A stretch of 64,000 bases of DNA, from positions 1 through 64,000 of the forward strand of contig NZ_JARFTP010000014.1 of assembly GCF_029167375.1 (NCBI RefSeq), read 5' to 3'. Below, piece after piece: positions 38,840-48,914 of this stretch. Position 1 is the stretch's first letter. Every line of letters begins with the position of its first letter. This DNA comes from Tsukamurella sp. 8F. GTDB lineage: Bacteria; Actinomycetota; Actinomycetes; Mycobacteriales; Mycobacteriaceae. The notes under the pieces are model-generated. The model was not told the DNA's origin and searched no databases. It saw nothing but the letters and a program-made list of their open reading frames with translations. The translations under genes were made by a program, and so were the position numbers.

Positions 38840-40230
38840 TCCACCTCCAGATCCACCAGATCGTCGACGGTCTCGCGGCGCAGGATCAGCCGTGCCGCAC
38901 CGTCTTTCACCGCGACCACAGCCGGCCGGGTGAGCATGTTGTAGCGACTCGCCATCGAATAGCAGTAGGCGCCGGTCGCGGCCACCGCAAGCAGGTCGCC
39001 CTCGGCGAGTTCGCCGGGTGTCCACGCATCGCGGATCACGATATCTCCTGTCTCGCAGTGCTTTCCGACAATGCGAGACACAGTCGGTTCGCCGCCTGGG
39101 GCACGTCCGGCGACCGTGGGCGTGTAGACCGCGCCGTACAGCGCCGGACGGATGTTGTCGCTCATGCCGCCGTCGACGGACACGTAACGACGCGTTCCGC
39201 CATCTACCGCAACGTCCTTCAGTGTCCCGACGGTGTACAGCGTGACGCCGGGAGGCCCCGCGATCGCGCGACCGGGCTCGACGGCGAGGTGTGGCGTCGG
39301 GACGCCCACCGCGGCCGCCTCGGCCTCGACGATGCCGAGCAGCTTCGCCGCAAGATCCTCGACGGGCGGCGGATCGTCGTCGGCGGCGTAGGCGATCCCC
39401 AGCCCTCCACCGAGATCGATCGTCGAGATCTGCGCAGTCTTGTCGGCGCCGTGCCGCGCGATGATGTCGCGCAGCAGCCCGACGACCCGATGCGCGGCGA
39501 TCTCGAACCCGTCCACATCGAAGATCTGGGAACCGATATGGCAATGCAACCCGACGAGCCGCACGCTGTCCGCCGCGAACACACGGTCCACGGCCGCCAT
39601 CGCGGGGCTGACCTCCGCGCCGTTCGCCGCGAGCGAGAACCCGAACTTCTGGTCCTCGTGCGCGGTCGAGATGAATTCGTGCGTGTGCGCCTCCACCCCG
39701 GGCGTGACGCGCACCAGCACGTCCTGCACGCGTCCGGCTGCGGCGGCGACGGCGCCCAAGCGGTCGATCTCCGCGAGCGAGTCGACGACGACGTGGCCGA
39801 CGCCCTCGGTCACCGCACTCTCCAGCTCGGCGACCGACTTGTTGTTGCCATGCAATGCGATCCGCTCGGCGGGGAAACCCGCGAGCAGGGCTACGGCGAG
39901 CTCGCCACCGCTACAGACGTCGAGGTTCAGCCCCTCCTGCTCGACCCACATCGCGACCTGCTTGGACAGAAAGGCTTTGGAGGCATAGTGGACTCGCGAT
40001 CCCGGCCCGAACGCGTCGCGCATGCGGCGACAGCGCGAACGGAAGTCCTCCTCATCGATCACGAACAGAGGCGTCCCGAACTCGGCAGCCAGCTCGCTCG
40101 CCCGGACCCCGGCGAAGCTGACCTCACCGTCGTCCAAGCGACGGGCGTGCGCGGGCCAGACGTGCGGCGCAAGAGCGTTGTTCGCGTCGGCGTCGACCGG
40201 GCGTACCGGCAGTGCGGCGGCATTCACCAT
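38836..40230 (-). CDS. lysA: Diaminopimelate decarboxylase
   Basis: 464-aa PLP enzyme that makes lysine from meso-diaminopimelate. The PLP lysine is K85 in VHYASKAFL. Other marks are [23 protein letters not shown], the glycine-rich LGGGLGI and KHCETGDI with CYSMASRYN near the C-terminus. The start is ATG 40230 or GTG 40239; the GTG would overlap the argS stop by 4 nt, as prmC overlaps prfA. About 20 extra residues precede the part shared with mycobacteria. Confidence 0.96.
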   Translation of the reverse strand: MVNAAALPVRPVDADANNALAPHVWPAHARRLDDGEVSFAGVRASELAAEFGTPLFVIDEEDFRSRCRRMRDAFGPGSRVHYASKAFLSKQVAMWVEQEGLNLDVCSGGELAVALLAGFPAERIALHGNNKSVAELESAVTEGVGHVVVDSLAEIDRLGAVAAAAGRVQDVLVRVTPGVEAHTHEFISTAHEDQKFGFSLAANGAEVSPAMAAVDRVFAADSVRLVGLHCHIGSQIFDVDGFEIAAHRVVGLLRDIIARHGADKTAQISTIDLGGGLGIAYAADDDPPPVEDLAAKLLGIVEAEAAAVGVPTPHLAVEPGRAIAGPPGVTLYTVGTLKDVAVDGGTRRYVSVDGGMSDNIRPALYGAVYTPTVAGRAPGGEPTVSRIVGKHCETGDIVIRDAWTPGELAEGDLLAVAATGAYCYSMASRYNMLTRPAVVAVKDGAARLILRRETVDDLVDLEVE

Positions 40231-40235
40231 GATCG

Positions 40236-41888
40236 TCACATCCGTTCCGGGGCCGAGACCCCTACCAGCGCAAGGCCGTTGGCGATCACTCGGCGCGTAG
40301 CCGCGCACAGCGCCACCCGGGCACGATGCAGATCGGTGGGCTCCTCGTCGCCCATGGGTAGGACCCGGCACTCGCCATAGAACCGGTGATAGGTGCCCGC
40401 AAGCTCCTCCAGGTAGCGCGCTACCCGGTGCGGCTCGCGGAGGCGCGCGGCGGCTGCGATCACCGCCGGGAACTCGCCGAGCGTGCGGACCAGGTCTCCC
40501 TCACGCGCGTGGTCGAGGCGGCCGAGGTGCTCCGTCGAAGGCTCTATCCCCAACTCGGCCGCCGACCGAGCGATGGCGGACAGCCGCGCGTGCGCGTATT
40601 GCACGTAGTAGACGGGATTCTCGTTGCTCGCCTGGGTGAGCAGATCGAGATCCAGGTCGATGGACGTGTCCACCGACGAGCGCACGAGCGAGTACCGCGC
40701 GGCGTCGACGCCGACCGCCTCGACGAGGTCGTCGAGGGTGATCACGGTGCCGGCGCGCTTGCTCATCCGGACCTTCCGGCCGTCGCGTACGAGGTTCACC
40801 AGCTGGCCGATGAGCACCTCGACCCGCTCGGGGTCGTAGCCCATCGCGGCCGCGGCGGCGCGCAGCCGGCCGATGTAGCCGTGGTGATCGGCGCCCAGCA
40901 TATAGATCGCGAGCGTGAAGCCGCGATCGAACTTGTGCTTGACATAGGCGATGTCGCCCGCGATGTACGCGGGGTTCCCATCCGACTTGATGACGACGCG
41001 GTCCTTGTCGTCCCCGTAGTCCGTGGACTTCAACCACCAGGCGCCCTCGGCCTCGTAGAGGTTGCCCGACTCCTTCAGCTGCTGCACACACTTCTCGACG
41101 AGGCCGTCGGCGAACATCTCGTCCTCGTGCGTGAACACGTCGAAGTCCGTGCCGAACTCGTGCAGCGTGCGCTTGACGTGGTCGAACATGAGCGAGACAC
41201 CGTCGGCGCGGAACGCTTCGACGCGCTCGGCCTCGGGGAGGTCCAGAATGCCGTCGCGACCGGACACGACCCGCGCGGCGATCTCGCCGATGTAGTCACC
41301 CGCGTAGCCGTCTTCCGGGGTCTCGCCGCCGAGAGCCGCGGCCTCGAGCGAGCGCGCGTAGCGGTCGATCTGCGCCCCGTGGTCGTTGAAGTAGTACTCG
41401 CGCGTGACGTCCGCGCCCTGCGCCTCGAGGACCCGCCCCAGACTGTCACCGACGGCGGCCCAACGCGCGCCGCCCAGGTGGACGGGCCCGGTGGGGTTGG
41501 CGGACACGAATTCGAGGTCGATCTTCTCGCCCGCAAGATCGGTCGTGCGCCCGAACGCCTCGCCCTGCTCCAGCACCGTCGCGATCAAGGCGTTCTGGGC
41601 GTCCGCAGCGAGGCGGATGTTGAGGAATCCCGGACCGGCCACCGTCGCCTCGGCGACACCGTCGGTGGCCCCCACGGCCTCCGCCAACCAACCGGCCAGC
41701 TCGCGCGGGTTCGCCCCCACCTTCTTGCCGACCTGCATGGCCAGGTTGGTCGCGTAATCGCCGTGCTCGGGGTTGCGCGGCCGCTCGACCGTGACCTGTT
41801 CCGGCAGAACGGACGTGTCGAGACCGCGTTCGCTCAGCACCGCGGTGGCGGAGGCGTGCAGCAGTTGCGAGAGATCGGCGGGAGTCAC
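40236..41888 (-). CDS. argS: Arginyl-tRNA synthetase
   Basis: 550-aa class I synthetase that charges tRNA-Arg. The HIGH-like motif is HLGG ([14 protein letters not shown]) and the KMSKS-like loop is RMSKRAGT. The N-terminal Add1 domain and C-terminal DALR domain ([18 protein letters not shown]) are present. The start is GTG 41888 ([10 protein letters not shown]), which lines up with the mycobacterial start; an ATG nine codons upstream lacks a ribosome site. First gene of the argS-lysA-hom-thrC-thrB group, about 200 nt from a divergent tRNA-Arg gene. Confidence 0.97.
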   Translation of the reverse strand: MTPADLSQLLHASATAVLSERGLDTSVLPEQVTVERPRNPEHGDYATNLAMQVGKKVGANPRELAGWLAEAVGATDGVAEATVAGPGFLNIRLAADAQNALIATVLEQGEAFGRTTDLAGEKIDLEFVSANPTGPVHLGGARWAAVGDSLGRVLEAQGADVTREYYFNDHGAQIDRYARSLEAAALGGETPEDGYAGDYIGEIAARVVSGRDGILDLPEAERVEAFRADGVSLMFDHVKRTLHEFGTDFDVFTHEDEMFADGLVEKCVQQLKESGNLYEAEGAWWLKSTDYGDDKDRVVIKSDGNPAYIAGDIAYVKHKFDRGFTLAIYMLGADHHGYIGRLRAAAAAMGYDPERVEVLIGQLVNLVRDGRKVRMSKRAGTVITLDDLVEAVGVDAARYSLVRSSVDTSIDLDLDLLTQASNENPVYYVQYAHARLSAIARSAAELGIEPSTEHLGRLDHAREGDLVRTLGEFPAVIAAAARLREPHRVARYLEELAGTYHRFYGECRVLPMGDEEPTDLHRARVALCAATRRVIANGLALVGVSAPERM

Positions 41889-42092
41889 AGGCGACCATCC
41901 TATTGCGTCGACCATCCATCATGACAGGCAGGACGACGACCGTACCCGAGCCACCGCGCGTGAACCCCGCCATCCCAGGCCGACGAAACGACGCTTCCAC
42001 ACACAGCGTGCCGCCCGGCTTCGGGACGTGGCACGCTGACCTCTCGGTTTCGGGTTCCGAGTCCGTATGCGCTAATCTGGCAACCGCCCCGA

Positions 42093-42165
42093 GCCCCCGT
42101 AGCTCAGGGGATAGAGCGTCTGCCTCCGGAGCAGAAGGCCGCAGGTTCGAATCCTGCCGGGGGCA
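42093..42165 (+). tRNA. tRNA-Arg (anticodon CCG)
   Basis: 73-nt cloverleaf with fully paired arms: acceptor GCCCCCG with CGGGGGC, D stem GCTC/GAGC, anticodon stem TCTGC/GCAGA around loop CTCCGGA (anticodon CCG at 42126-42128), and T stem GCAGG/CCTGC with loop TTCGAAT. The discriminator base is A and CCA is not encoded. It reads the codon CGG, which is frequent in this high-GC genome. Confidence 0.97.
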
Positions 42166-42183
42166 CCCCGGCCGTTACTGCCC

Positions 42184-42432
42184 TCAGCCCCTCTCCACAT
42201 CCAGCCCGGCGCCGCTATGCCGGGACCGACGTGCCGGGCCACGTCGTCGCCCGAGGTCGCGCATCAGATAGTCGATGCTGGCGCAGAACACCACGACGCC
42301 GACGACCAACATCACGGCCGCGATCCAGCTCAACCCGATGGCGATGATCACGGCGACGACCAAGGTTACGACCAGCGCCAGCGCCATCCAGATATGCCGG
42401 GGCTGCCGGCCTGACCGCGAATCAGCGGACAC
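42184..42432 (-). CDS. Small membrane protein, two helices
   Basis: 82-aa protein with two predicted membrane helices (IWMALALVVTLVVAVIIAIGL and AAVMLVVGVVVFCASIDYLM) and a basic C-terminal tail (RRRGPARRSRHSG). The GTG start at 42432 has a ggag site 7 nt upstream; the open frame continues 17 codons further but with no ribosome site. I do not recognise the family. It is divergent from mscL, with 158 nt between the starts. Confidence 0.7.
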   Translation of the reverse strand: MSADSRSGRQPRHIWMALALVVTLVVAVIIAIGLSWIAAVMLVVGVVVFCASIDYLMRDLGRRRGPARRSRHSGAGLDVERG

Positions 42433-42578
42433 AGCAACACTCCTCTCGCCGAAGCCTTCCGCCCAGCGCATGTTGTACACCATTCAGGGCGATAACCTGT
42501 TACCCAGACTAGCGACCTACCGCAAGCGTGTGCCATCTGCGGCCGACCTCGGCACGGAAACCAGATCGATAGTGCATG

Positions 42579-42584
42579 TAACAT
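42579..42584 (+). promoter_or_regulatory. Candidate -10 box of mscL, leaderless
   Basis: TAACAT ends 6 nt before the mscL ATG at 42591 and no ribosome site is present. The transcript would start at or next to the ATG. The -35 region is weak. Confidence 0.4.
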
Positions 42585-42590
42585 TCGATC

Positions 42591-43013
42591 ATGCTCAAGG
42601 GATTCAAAGACTTCCTCATGAAGGGGAACGTCCTCGACCTCGCGGTAGCGGTCGTCATGGGCGCCGCGTTCACCGCGATCGTGAAGGCGTTCACCGACAA
42701 CATCGTGCAGCCGCTGATCGCCTCGATCGGCGGAGGCCCCGACACCGCCGGGCTGGCATGGACCATCCGGGCAGGCAACAAGGCGACCGAACTGAACCTC
42801 GGCGCCGTGATCACCGCCGCGATCAACTTCGTGCTCATCGCCGCGGTCATCTACTTCCTGCTCGTCATGCCGTACGAACACATGAAAGCGCGGTTCGCCA
42901 GGGAGGGCGACGACGCGGGCGCCGCCACCGAGGCCGAGCTACTGGTCGAGATCCGCGACCTGCTCGCCACGCCTCCGGAATCGCGACCGCGCCACCGCGC
43001 GGGCAACGGCTGA
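42591..43013 (+). CDS. mscL: Large-conductance mechanosensitive channel
   Basis: 140-aa channel that opens under membrane tension to release solutes on osmotic downshock. The N-terminal amphipathic segment and first pore helix (FKDFLMKGNVLDLAVAVVMG) and second helix (AAINFVLIAAVIYFLLVMPY) are typical. The cytoplasmic helix contains EAELLVEIRDLL. Length is normal. It appears monocistronic and possibly leaderless. Confidence 0.97.
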   Translation: MLKGFKDFLMKGNVLDLAVAVVMGAAFTAIVKAFTDNIVQPLIASIGGGPDTAGLAWTIRAGNKATELNLGAVITAAINFVLIAAVIYFLLVMPYEHMKARFAREGDDAGAATEAELLVEIRDLLATPPESRPRHRAGNG

Positions 43014-43100
43014 CCCGATCGGGAGTCGACGATCGGCGGCAGACGAGACGGTCCGGTCCCGAACCGCCCCAAGGCAGTCGAGGCCTCGTCGACGCTGAAC

Positions 43101-43106
43101 TAGACT
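43101..43106 (+). promoter_or_regulatory. Candidate -10 box of metA, near-leaderless
   Basis: TAGACT ends 8 nt before the metA ATG at 43115, with no ribosome site between. This fits a leaderless start. No clear -35 is seen. Confidence 0.35.
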
Positions 43107-43114
43107 GTCCCACG

Positions 43115-44029
43115 ATGCCTGTCACGGTGCCGCACGACCTCCCCGCCACGGCCGTTCTCGAGGCCGAGAAGATCTTCGTCATGTCCGACGAACGCGCCGG
43201 GCATCAGGACATCCGCCCGATGCGCATCGCCATCTTGAACCTGATGCCGATGAAGGTCACGACCGAGACCCAGCTGCTGCGAGTGCTCAGCAACACTCCG
43301 CTGCAGATCGAGATCACCCTGCTACATCCGGCCAGCCACATCTCCCGGACCACGTCGTCACAGCACCTCGAGGCGTTCTACTCGACCTTCGAGGACGTAG
43401 CCCACAAGCACTTCGACGGCTTGATCATCACCGGTGCACCGATCGAGAGGCTCGACTTCGAAGCCGTCGACTACTGGCCCGAGATGACCAGGATCCTGGA
43501 CTGGACGCGCAGCAACGTGCAGTCGACCCTGCACGTCTGCTGGGGCGCGCAGGCCGCCCTCTACCACCACTACGGCATCGGCAAATACGAAGTGCCGCAG
43601 AAGATCTCCGGGGTATTCAGCCACCGTTTGACCGGCGTGAAGTCGCCGGTCGTCACCGGGTTCGACGACGAGTTCCTGGCACCGCACTCGCGGCATACGG
43701 ATGTCCACGCCGCCGATATCGAGGCCACCGATGAGGTAGACGTGCTCGCGGTGAGCGAGGAGGCGGGCGTCTTCCTCGCGGCCACCTCGGACGGTCGTCA
43801 GGTCTTCGTCACCGGTCATCCGGAGTACGACGCAGACACCCTCGCCGGCGAATACCTTCGCGACAGCGAACAGGGTCTCTCGGTCCCGCTCCCGGCCCAC
43901 TACTTCCCGGGTGACGATCCCTCCGCTACCCCGCTCAACCGCTGGCGCGGACACGGGAACCTGCTCTACACGAACTGGTTGAACTACTGCGTATACCAGG
44001 AGACACCGTTCGATCCGGATGGCGCCTGA
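43115..44029 (+). CDS. metA: MetA-type homoserine O-acyltransferase, probably acetyltransferase
   Basis: 304-aa enzyme of the MetA fold that acylates homoserine for methionine synthesis. The catalytic residues fall at the family's standard numbers: C142 (HVCWGAQA), H235 and E237 (VTGHPEYD). Residue 111 is Glu (TGAPIERLDF). Published work on the B. cereus enzyme links E111 to acetyl-CoA and G111, as in E. coli, to succinyl-CoA, so this is probably an acetyltransferase. Mycobacteria as I know them use the unrelated MetX fold, which makes a MetA gene here notable. No ribosome site precedes the ATG. Confidence 0.93.
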   Translation: MPVTVPHDLPATAVLEAEKIFVMSDERAGHQDIRPMRIAILNLMPMKVTTETQLLRVLSNTPLQIEITLLHPASHISRTTSSQHLEAFYSTFEDVAHKHFDGLIITGAPIERLDFEAVDYWPEMTRILDWTRSNVQSTLHVCWGAQAALYHHYGIGKYEVPQKISGVFSHRLTGVKSPVVTGFDDEFLAPHSRHTDVHAADIEATDEVDVLAVSEEAGVFLAATSDGRQVFVTGHPEYDADTLAGEYLRDSEQGLSVPLPAHYFPGDDPSATPLNRWRGHGNLLYTNWLNYCVYQETPFDPDGA

Positions 44030-44073
44030 CCCGGGTAGCATCGCGGCGGAACCCTGCGACGGGAGTACGCGAC

Positions 44074-45072
44074 GTGAGACGGCACATCATCAACAGCACA
44101 GACGCCGTGATCTCCGAGGCCCTGGAAGGCCTCACCCTGGCGCACCCGAACCTGCTGCGGTACAACGCGGAACACGGCTTCATCACACGCGCCGCACCGG
44201 CCCGCGACAAGGTCGGGCTCGTCTCCGGCGGCGGATCCGGGCACGAGCCGCTGCACGTCGGTCTCGTCGGCGTCGGCATGCTCGACGTGGCCGTGGCCGG
44301 TGCCGTCTTCGCAAGCCCCACCGCGCTGCAGGTACACGAGGGCACAATCGCCGCAGACAGCGGCCGCGGCGTCGTCCAGATCGTCAAGAACTACACGGGC
44401 GACGTGCTCAACTTCACGATCGCGGGCGAGCTCGCGGGGGATCACGACGTCCAGACCGAGATGGTCCTCGTGGACGACGATCTCGCGACCGACACCTCCG
44501 ATCCGGACGCGCCCGGGCGCCGCGGGACGACCGCGACGGTGATCGTCGAGAAGGTCGCGGGTGCTCTGGCGGAGCGCGGAGGCGACCTGCGGCAGGTGAC
44601 GACCATCGCGCGCCGCACCGCTCGCCACTCTCGGACGATGAGCCTCGCACTCGCGGCCGGGACGCACCCCGGCTCCGACGATCCGCAGTTCGACCTCGAC
44701 GCCGGCGAGATCGAACTCGGTGTGGGTATTCACGGCGAGCGAGGCGTACGCAGAGCGGCTTTCGCGCCCGCGGACGAGTTGGCGGCGAGCCTCGTCGAGC
44801 CGTTGGTCGAGGACCTGGGTCTGCGACGCGGCGCGGCGGTGCTGGCCGTGGTGAACGGCCTGGGCGGGGAGACACCGATCGAGCTCGCGATCGTCACGCG
44901 AGCCGTGCATCGACTGCTCGCCGACCGCGGGATCACGGTACGGCGCAACCTCGTCGGCGACTACGTGACCTCGCTCGACATGCACGGCTTCTCCGTGACC
45001 CTCACGCCCGCCGATGACGAGCTCACCGACCTCTGGGATGCGCCCGTACGTACACCCGCACTGACCTGGTGA
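44074..45072 (+). CDS. dhaK: Dihydroxyacetone kinase subunit DhaK
   Basis: 332-aa substrate-binding subunit. The histidine that binds dihydroxyacetone covalently is H220 in GVGIHGERG, and the glycine-rich SGGGSGHEPLH (51-61) and D110 in KNYTGDVLNF complete the site. The GTG start at 44074 has a gggag site. DhaL follows after 12 nt. It needs DhaL and either ATP or a PTS DhaM donor to phosphorylate dihydroxyacetone, which feeds glycerol carbon into glycolysis. Confidence 0.95.
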   Translation: MRRHIINSTDAVISEALEGLTLAHPNLLRYNAEHGFITRAAPARDKVGLVSGGGSGHEPLHVGLVGVGMLDVAVAGAVFASPTALQVHEGTIAADSGRGVVQIVKNYTGDVLNFTIAGELAGDHDVQTEMVLVDDDLATDTSDPDAPGRRGTTATVIVEKVAGALAERGGDLRQVTTIARRTARHSRTMSLALAAGTHPGSDDPQFDLDAGEIELGVGIHGERGVRRAAFAPADELAASLVEPLVEDLGLRRGAAVLAVVNGLGGETPIELAIVTRAVHRLLADRGITVRRNLVGDYVTSLDMHGFSVTLTPADDELTDLWDAPVRTPALTW

Positions 45073-45084
45073 GGAGATCCCGCG

Positions 45085-45744
45085 ATGACCGACCCCCTCC
45101 CTAGCGCGTTCGGACGCGACTGGACCCTGGCGATGTCGGCGACCTTCCTGGGGTCGGCGGCGTCCGAGCTCGGGGAACTGGACCGTCGCAGCGGCGACGG
45201 CGACTTCGGTACGAATCTCACGTCGGCGTTCAAACGAGCGGAGCGTGAGGTGGAGACCGCAGCGCCACAGACCTTCCAGGCCTGGATGACGTGCGTATCG
45301 CGAGGCTTCCTCGGCACCGGAGGCACGAGCGGCCCACTGTTCGGCATGTTCTTCCGCGATCTCGCACGTTCCACGGAATCGGGATCACCGACCGTGCAAG
45401 AACTTTCGGAGGGACTCAGCCGCGGCACAGCGACGGTGCAGAGGTACGGCAGGGCCCGGGTCGGTCACAAGACGATGGTCGACGCGCTGGCGCCGGCGGC
45501 AGAAGCGCTCACAGCGGCCGCCGGCGAGGCCCCGGCCGCCGCGTTGGAAGCCGCCGCCGCAGCGGCGCGGGAGGGCGCCGAGTCCACCCGGGATGCCGTG
45601 GCACGACGGGGCCGCGCGTCCTACGTGGGCGACGTCGCGCGAGGCGTCGTGGATCCCGGCGCCGCCGCCGCGGCTCTGATGCTCGCGTGTGCCGCGCGAG
45701 CGGCAGGCGCAGTCACCGACCCCGCGTCCATCCACTTCGACTGA
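45085..45744 (+). CDS. dhaL: Dihydroxyacetone kinase subunit DhaL
   Basis: 219-aa nucleotide-binding subunit, all helical. The Mg/ADP motif is SGDGDFGTNL (about 36-45), with GGTSGPLFGMFF and the ARVGHKTMVDAL segment later. The ribosome site overlaps the dhaK stop. No dhaM or DhaR/DhaQ gene is next to the pair, so the phosphate donor is not evident from context. Confidence 0.94.
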   Translation: MTDPLPSAFGRDWTLAMSATFLGSAASELGELDRRSGDGDFGTNLTSAFKRAEREVETAAPQTFQAWMTCVSRGFLGTGGTSGPLFGMFFRDLARSTESGSPTVQELSEGLSRGTATVQRYGRARVGHKTMVDALAPAAEALTAAAGEAPAAALEAAAAAAREGAESTRDAVARRGRASYVGDVARGVVDPGAAAAALMLACAARAAGAVTDPASIHFD

Positions 45745-45786
45745 CGCGGACGCGCTGCCGGCACTCCTCCGGCTGGGACATGGGAC

Positions 45787-48711
45787 TCAGCGGTCGGGGC
45801 GGGTGTCGCGGCCGGGCGCAGCGGGGTAGCGACGCGGTTTCGCCCGGTCCCGCGCGTCGGCCCAGTCGCGCGGGTCGGGCCGTGGCCGGCGCGGCCGACG
45901 TGCCTCGTCGCGCACCTCGGAGGTGCTGGGCTCCTTCGCCACACCGGGCTCGTCCGGGTCGGCGGACTCCGCTTGGGCGCCGGGCTCTTCCGACGTGCCC
46001 GGCCGGTTCGGCCGGAACGGCACCGTCGGCGCCTCCGAGAGGTCGGGCGCCGGACGTGCCGACGGAGCAGCATCGGTCGGCGGGGTCACCGGCTCGAGAG
46101 GTTCGGGTCGTCGGCCGCCCGCCGAATCAGGCGCCGGCGCCGGCGGCGCCCCCTGCGGGCCCGCGGCGATGCGGGGGAACCGCACCGTCGGCGGGTCGCT
46201 GGGCGGCGGAGGCGTGACCTCGGCCGACTCCCCGACCTCGTGCAGGACGCCGGTGCGGCGCAAACGCAGCTCGTCCGTCCTGGCCGCGCCCGCACCGGCC
46301 TGCTCGGCGGCGCTCGAAACCGCGGCCCCCGTCGCGACGCCGACACCCGCCGCTGCGGCACCGGACGCCGCGCGAGCAGAGCGCGCGGACCGTCGCTGCT
46401 CCGCGGCGCGCTGCGGATCGGACCGCCGATGCTCCTCGGTATGACGCAGGAATCGGTTGTTGCTGAACGGCCGCAGCCACCGCGGGGTCCACCAGTTCCA
46501 GTCGCCGAGCAGCTTCATCGTGGCAGGCACGAGCACGGCCCGGACGAGCGTGGCGTCGACGAGCAACGCGACCAGCATCCCGATGCCGAGCACCTTCATG
46601 AACAACATGCCGCTCAGTGCGAATGCCCCGACGACGAGGGCGAGCAACAGTGCGGCGCTGGTGATGATGCGGCCGGTCTTGGCCAGGCCTACCGCGACCG
46701 AGCGCGTGTTGTCGCCGGTGGCATCCCACTCGTCGCGCACACGGGACAGCAGGAACACCTCATAGTCCATGGACAGGCCGAAGAGGACCGCAAGCATGAG
46801 GATCGGCACGGTCGGGTCGAGGGCGCCGGTACTCGAGAATCCGAGCACCTTCTCCAGGTGCCCGTCGCCGAACACCCATGTGACCACGCCGAACGAGGCG
46901 AACATCGAGACCGCACTCATCAGCACCGCCTTCACGGGCAGCACCACCGAGCCGAACGCCAGGAACAACAGCACCAGCATCACGGCGACGACGACGAGCA
47001 GCATCGCCGGCAACCCGCCCGAGATGGTGTCGAGCATGTCGACCGTCTCTGCCGTCGGACCTCCCACCTGTACCTTCCCGCCGTACGGCGGCAGCGTCGC
47101 GCGCAACGTCCGCACCAGAGCCTGCGAATCGTCGGACTGCGAGCCGCCGGACCAGCCGACGCGGACGAGCCAGGCGCCGTCGCGGGCGATGTCCGTACCG
47201 TGGGGAGTCGCGGCCTGCGCGCCCGGCTTCACGGACGTGACGAGGTCCGCGCCCCGCACACCCGGGATGATCCGCAGCCGCGCGACGTAGTCGTTGACGG
47301 TCGCATCGTTGGCTCCCGTGACCATGATGTTGGCGGTCGACTGGTCCACGCCGAACTCCTGCGCGACGGCCACGCTGTCCTGATGCACCTTCGCGGACGG
47401 CGGTAGGACGTGATAGTCCGAGCCCGCCCAGCGCGCGCCGAGGAAGGGCAGGCCCAGCGCCACGAGGATCACGACGACCACGACGAGGCACGTCTTCGGC
47501 CGCCGCATGACCGCCTCCGCGAACCGTTCCCAACGCCCGGCGTCCGCGTGCTCGCCTCGCTTGCGGTGGGCGAAGATCGGGACCGGCCAGGCGTTGATGC
47601 GGTGACCGAGCACGGCCAGTGCCGCGGGCAGCAGCGTCACTGCCGCGAGAGCCGCGACCAGGACTGCGGCTATGCCGCCGTAGGCGATCGACCGCAGAAT
47701 CGCCTGCGGGAACACCAGCAGGGAGCTGAGGGCGGCCGCGACCGTCAGTGCGGACACCAGGACCGTGCGACCAGCGGTCCGCATCGTCACCGTCAGGACC
47801 GCGTGCGAGTCGTAGTCGGTTGGACGGGCGTCGAGTTCCTCGCGGAACCGGCTGACGACGAACAGCGCATAGTCGACGGCCAGGCCCAGCCCCAGGAGAG
47901 TCACGACGTTGACGGACAGCGACGACACGTCCGTCATGTCGCCGATGAAGTGCAAGGCGGCCATCGCACCGAGCACTGCCACCACACCGACCATCAGCGG
48001 CATGAGCGCCGCGACGACGCTGCCGAAGATCACCAGCGCGAGCAGCAGCACGAGTGGTATCGAGATGAGCTCGGCACGAAGCAGGTCGGCCTGCGTTATC
48101 TGATTGGACTCTTCGAACAGGGGATACGGCCCGGTCAGCTGGGTGCCGAGAGTTATCGCGGTCAGATACGGGCGCAGCTGCTGATAGCTGTCTGACAGGG
48201 CTTTCGAGCCGTCGCCCCGAAGGGAGATCAACACCTGAACGGCGTGGCCGTCCGAGCTGACCATGGCCGGCGATCGGGTCGTGTAGTACGTGTCGACGGC
48301 CGCGACGGCGTCCTTCGGGTACTTCGCGACCGTCTTGTCCACGGCGGCCCGGAAGGCACGGTCGTTCGCCGTCATCGTCGGGCTCGAGTAGACGGCGACG
48401 ACGTCCACGGAGCGCGCGCCGAACACCGCACGCTCGGCCGCATTCTGCTGGCCGGACTCCGTCGCGGGCGTGGCGAAACCGCCGTCCGAGAACGTTGCGG
48501 AGGCACCCGCGCCGACGACGGCTGCGGCGATCGTCAGCAGCAGACCTATGACGAGCACGGCCTTGCCGCCGTGGTCGAGCACCGTCGCCCACCGCCCGGC
48601 GAGGCCGCGGCACAGCACGCTCAGGTCCGGGTCGGCTGCCGCACCCGACGTCGAGTCCGCGGCGGGCTGCCCCGTCGCTGGGCCCACACCGGCGTCCGCC
48701 CGGTCTCGCAT
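45787..48711 (-). CDS. MmpL3-like RND transporter with long cytosolic tail
   Basis: 974-aa transporter with two RND halves. The proton-relay Asp-Tyr pairs of MmpL3/MmpL11-type proteins are in GLGLAVDYALFVVSRFREEL and GLSMDYEVFLLSRVRDEW. The periplasmic loops lack a coiled-coil hairpin. The C-terminal 250 residues are a Pro/Arg/Glu/Ala-rich disordered tail, as in MmpL3. The ATG at 48711 has an excellent site (gggaggaga); the longer frame upstream lacks one. It may export mycolate or other lipids. MmpL3 itself versus MmpL11/13 cannot be decided by eye. It is divergent from an acyl-CoA synthetase. Confidence 0.88.
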   Translation of the reverse strand: MRDRADAGVGPATGQPAADSTSGAAADPDLSVLCRGLAGRWATVLDHGGKAVLVIGLLLTIAAAVVGAGASATFSDGGFATPATESGQQNAAERAVFGARSVDVVAVYSSPTMTANDRAFRAAVDKTVAKYPKDAVAAVDTYYTTRSPAMVSSDGHAVQVLISLRGDGSKALSDSYQQLRPYLTAITLGTQLTGPYPLFEESNQITQADLLRAELISIPLVLLLALVIFGSVVAALMPLMVGVVAVLGAMAALHFIGDMTDVSSLSVNVVTLLGLGLAVDYALFVVSRFREELDARPTDYDSHAVLTVTMRTAGRTVLVSALTVAAALSSLLVFPQAILRSIAYGGIAAVLVAALAAVTLLPAALAVLGHRINAWPVPIFAHRKRGEHADAGRWERFAEAVMRRPKTCLVVVVVILVALGLPFLGARWAGSDYHVLPPSAKVHQDSVAVAQEFGVDQSTANIMVTGANDATVNDYVARLRIIPGVRGADLVTSVKPGAQAATPHGTDIARDGAWLVRVGWSGGSQSDDSQALVRTLRATLPPYGGKVQVGGPTAETVDMLDTISGGLPAMLLVVVAVMLVLLFLAFGSVVLPVKAVLMSAVSMFASFGVVTWVFGDGHLEKVLGFSSTGALDPTVPILMLAVLFGLSMDYEVFLLSRVRDEWDATGDNTRSVAVGLAKTGRIITSAALLLALVVGAFALSGMLFMKVLGIGMLVALLVDATLVRAVLVPATMKLLGDWNWWTPRWLRPFSNNRFLRHTEEHRRSDPQRAAEQRRSARSARAASGAAAAGVGVATGAAVSSAAEQAGAGAARTDELRLRRTGVLHEVGESAEVTPPPPSDPPTVRFPRIAAGPQGAPPAPAPDSAGGRRPEPLEPVTPPTDAAPSARPAPDLSEAPTVPFRPNRPGTSEEPGAQAESADPDEPGVAKEPSTSEVRDEARRPRRPRPDPRDWADARDRAKPRRYPAAPGRDTRPDR

Positions 48712-48914
48712 GCATCTCCTCCCGGCCGCGGCATCCGCCACGGCCTCAGCCGCTCGTGCAGCCATGGTAGGCGAGCGCGCCGCCGGATCCCGGTCTCCGC
48801 GCCGCGCGCCGCATCCGAGCTCGCGGTAGACGGCGTATCCGGCGAAAGCGGACGCGCGCGCCATCCACAGCCGAGATGATTGCGGGTGACACACCCGACG
48901 ACGAGGAGGCTCGC

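Noticed and set aside
43014-43023. 10-bp palindrome CCCGATCGGG after mscL as a terminator
   Set aside because: It has no loop, no T tract and is only a restriction-site-like palindrome directly after the stop.
42275-43114. Upstream extension of metA into the mscL region
   Set aside because: The extension overlaps mscL in another frame and the family start is at 43115, with catalytic residues at standard numbers.
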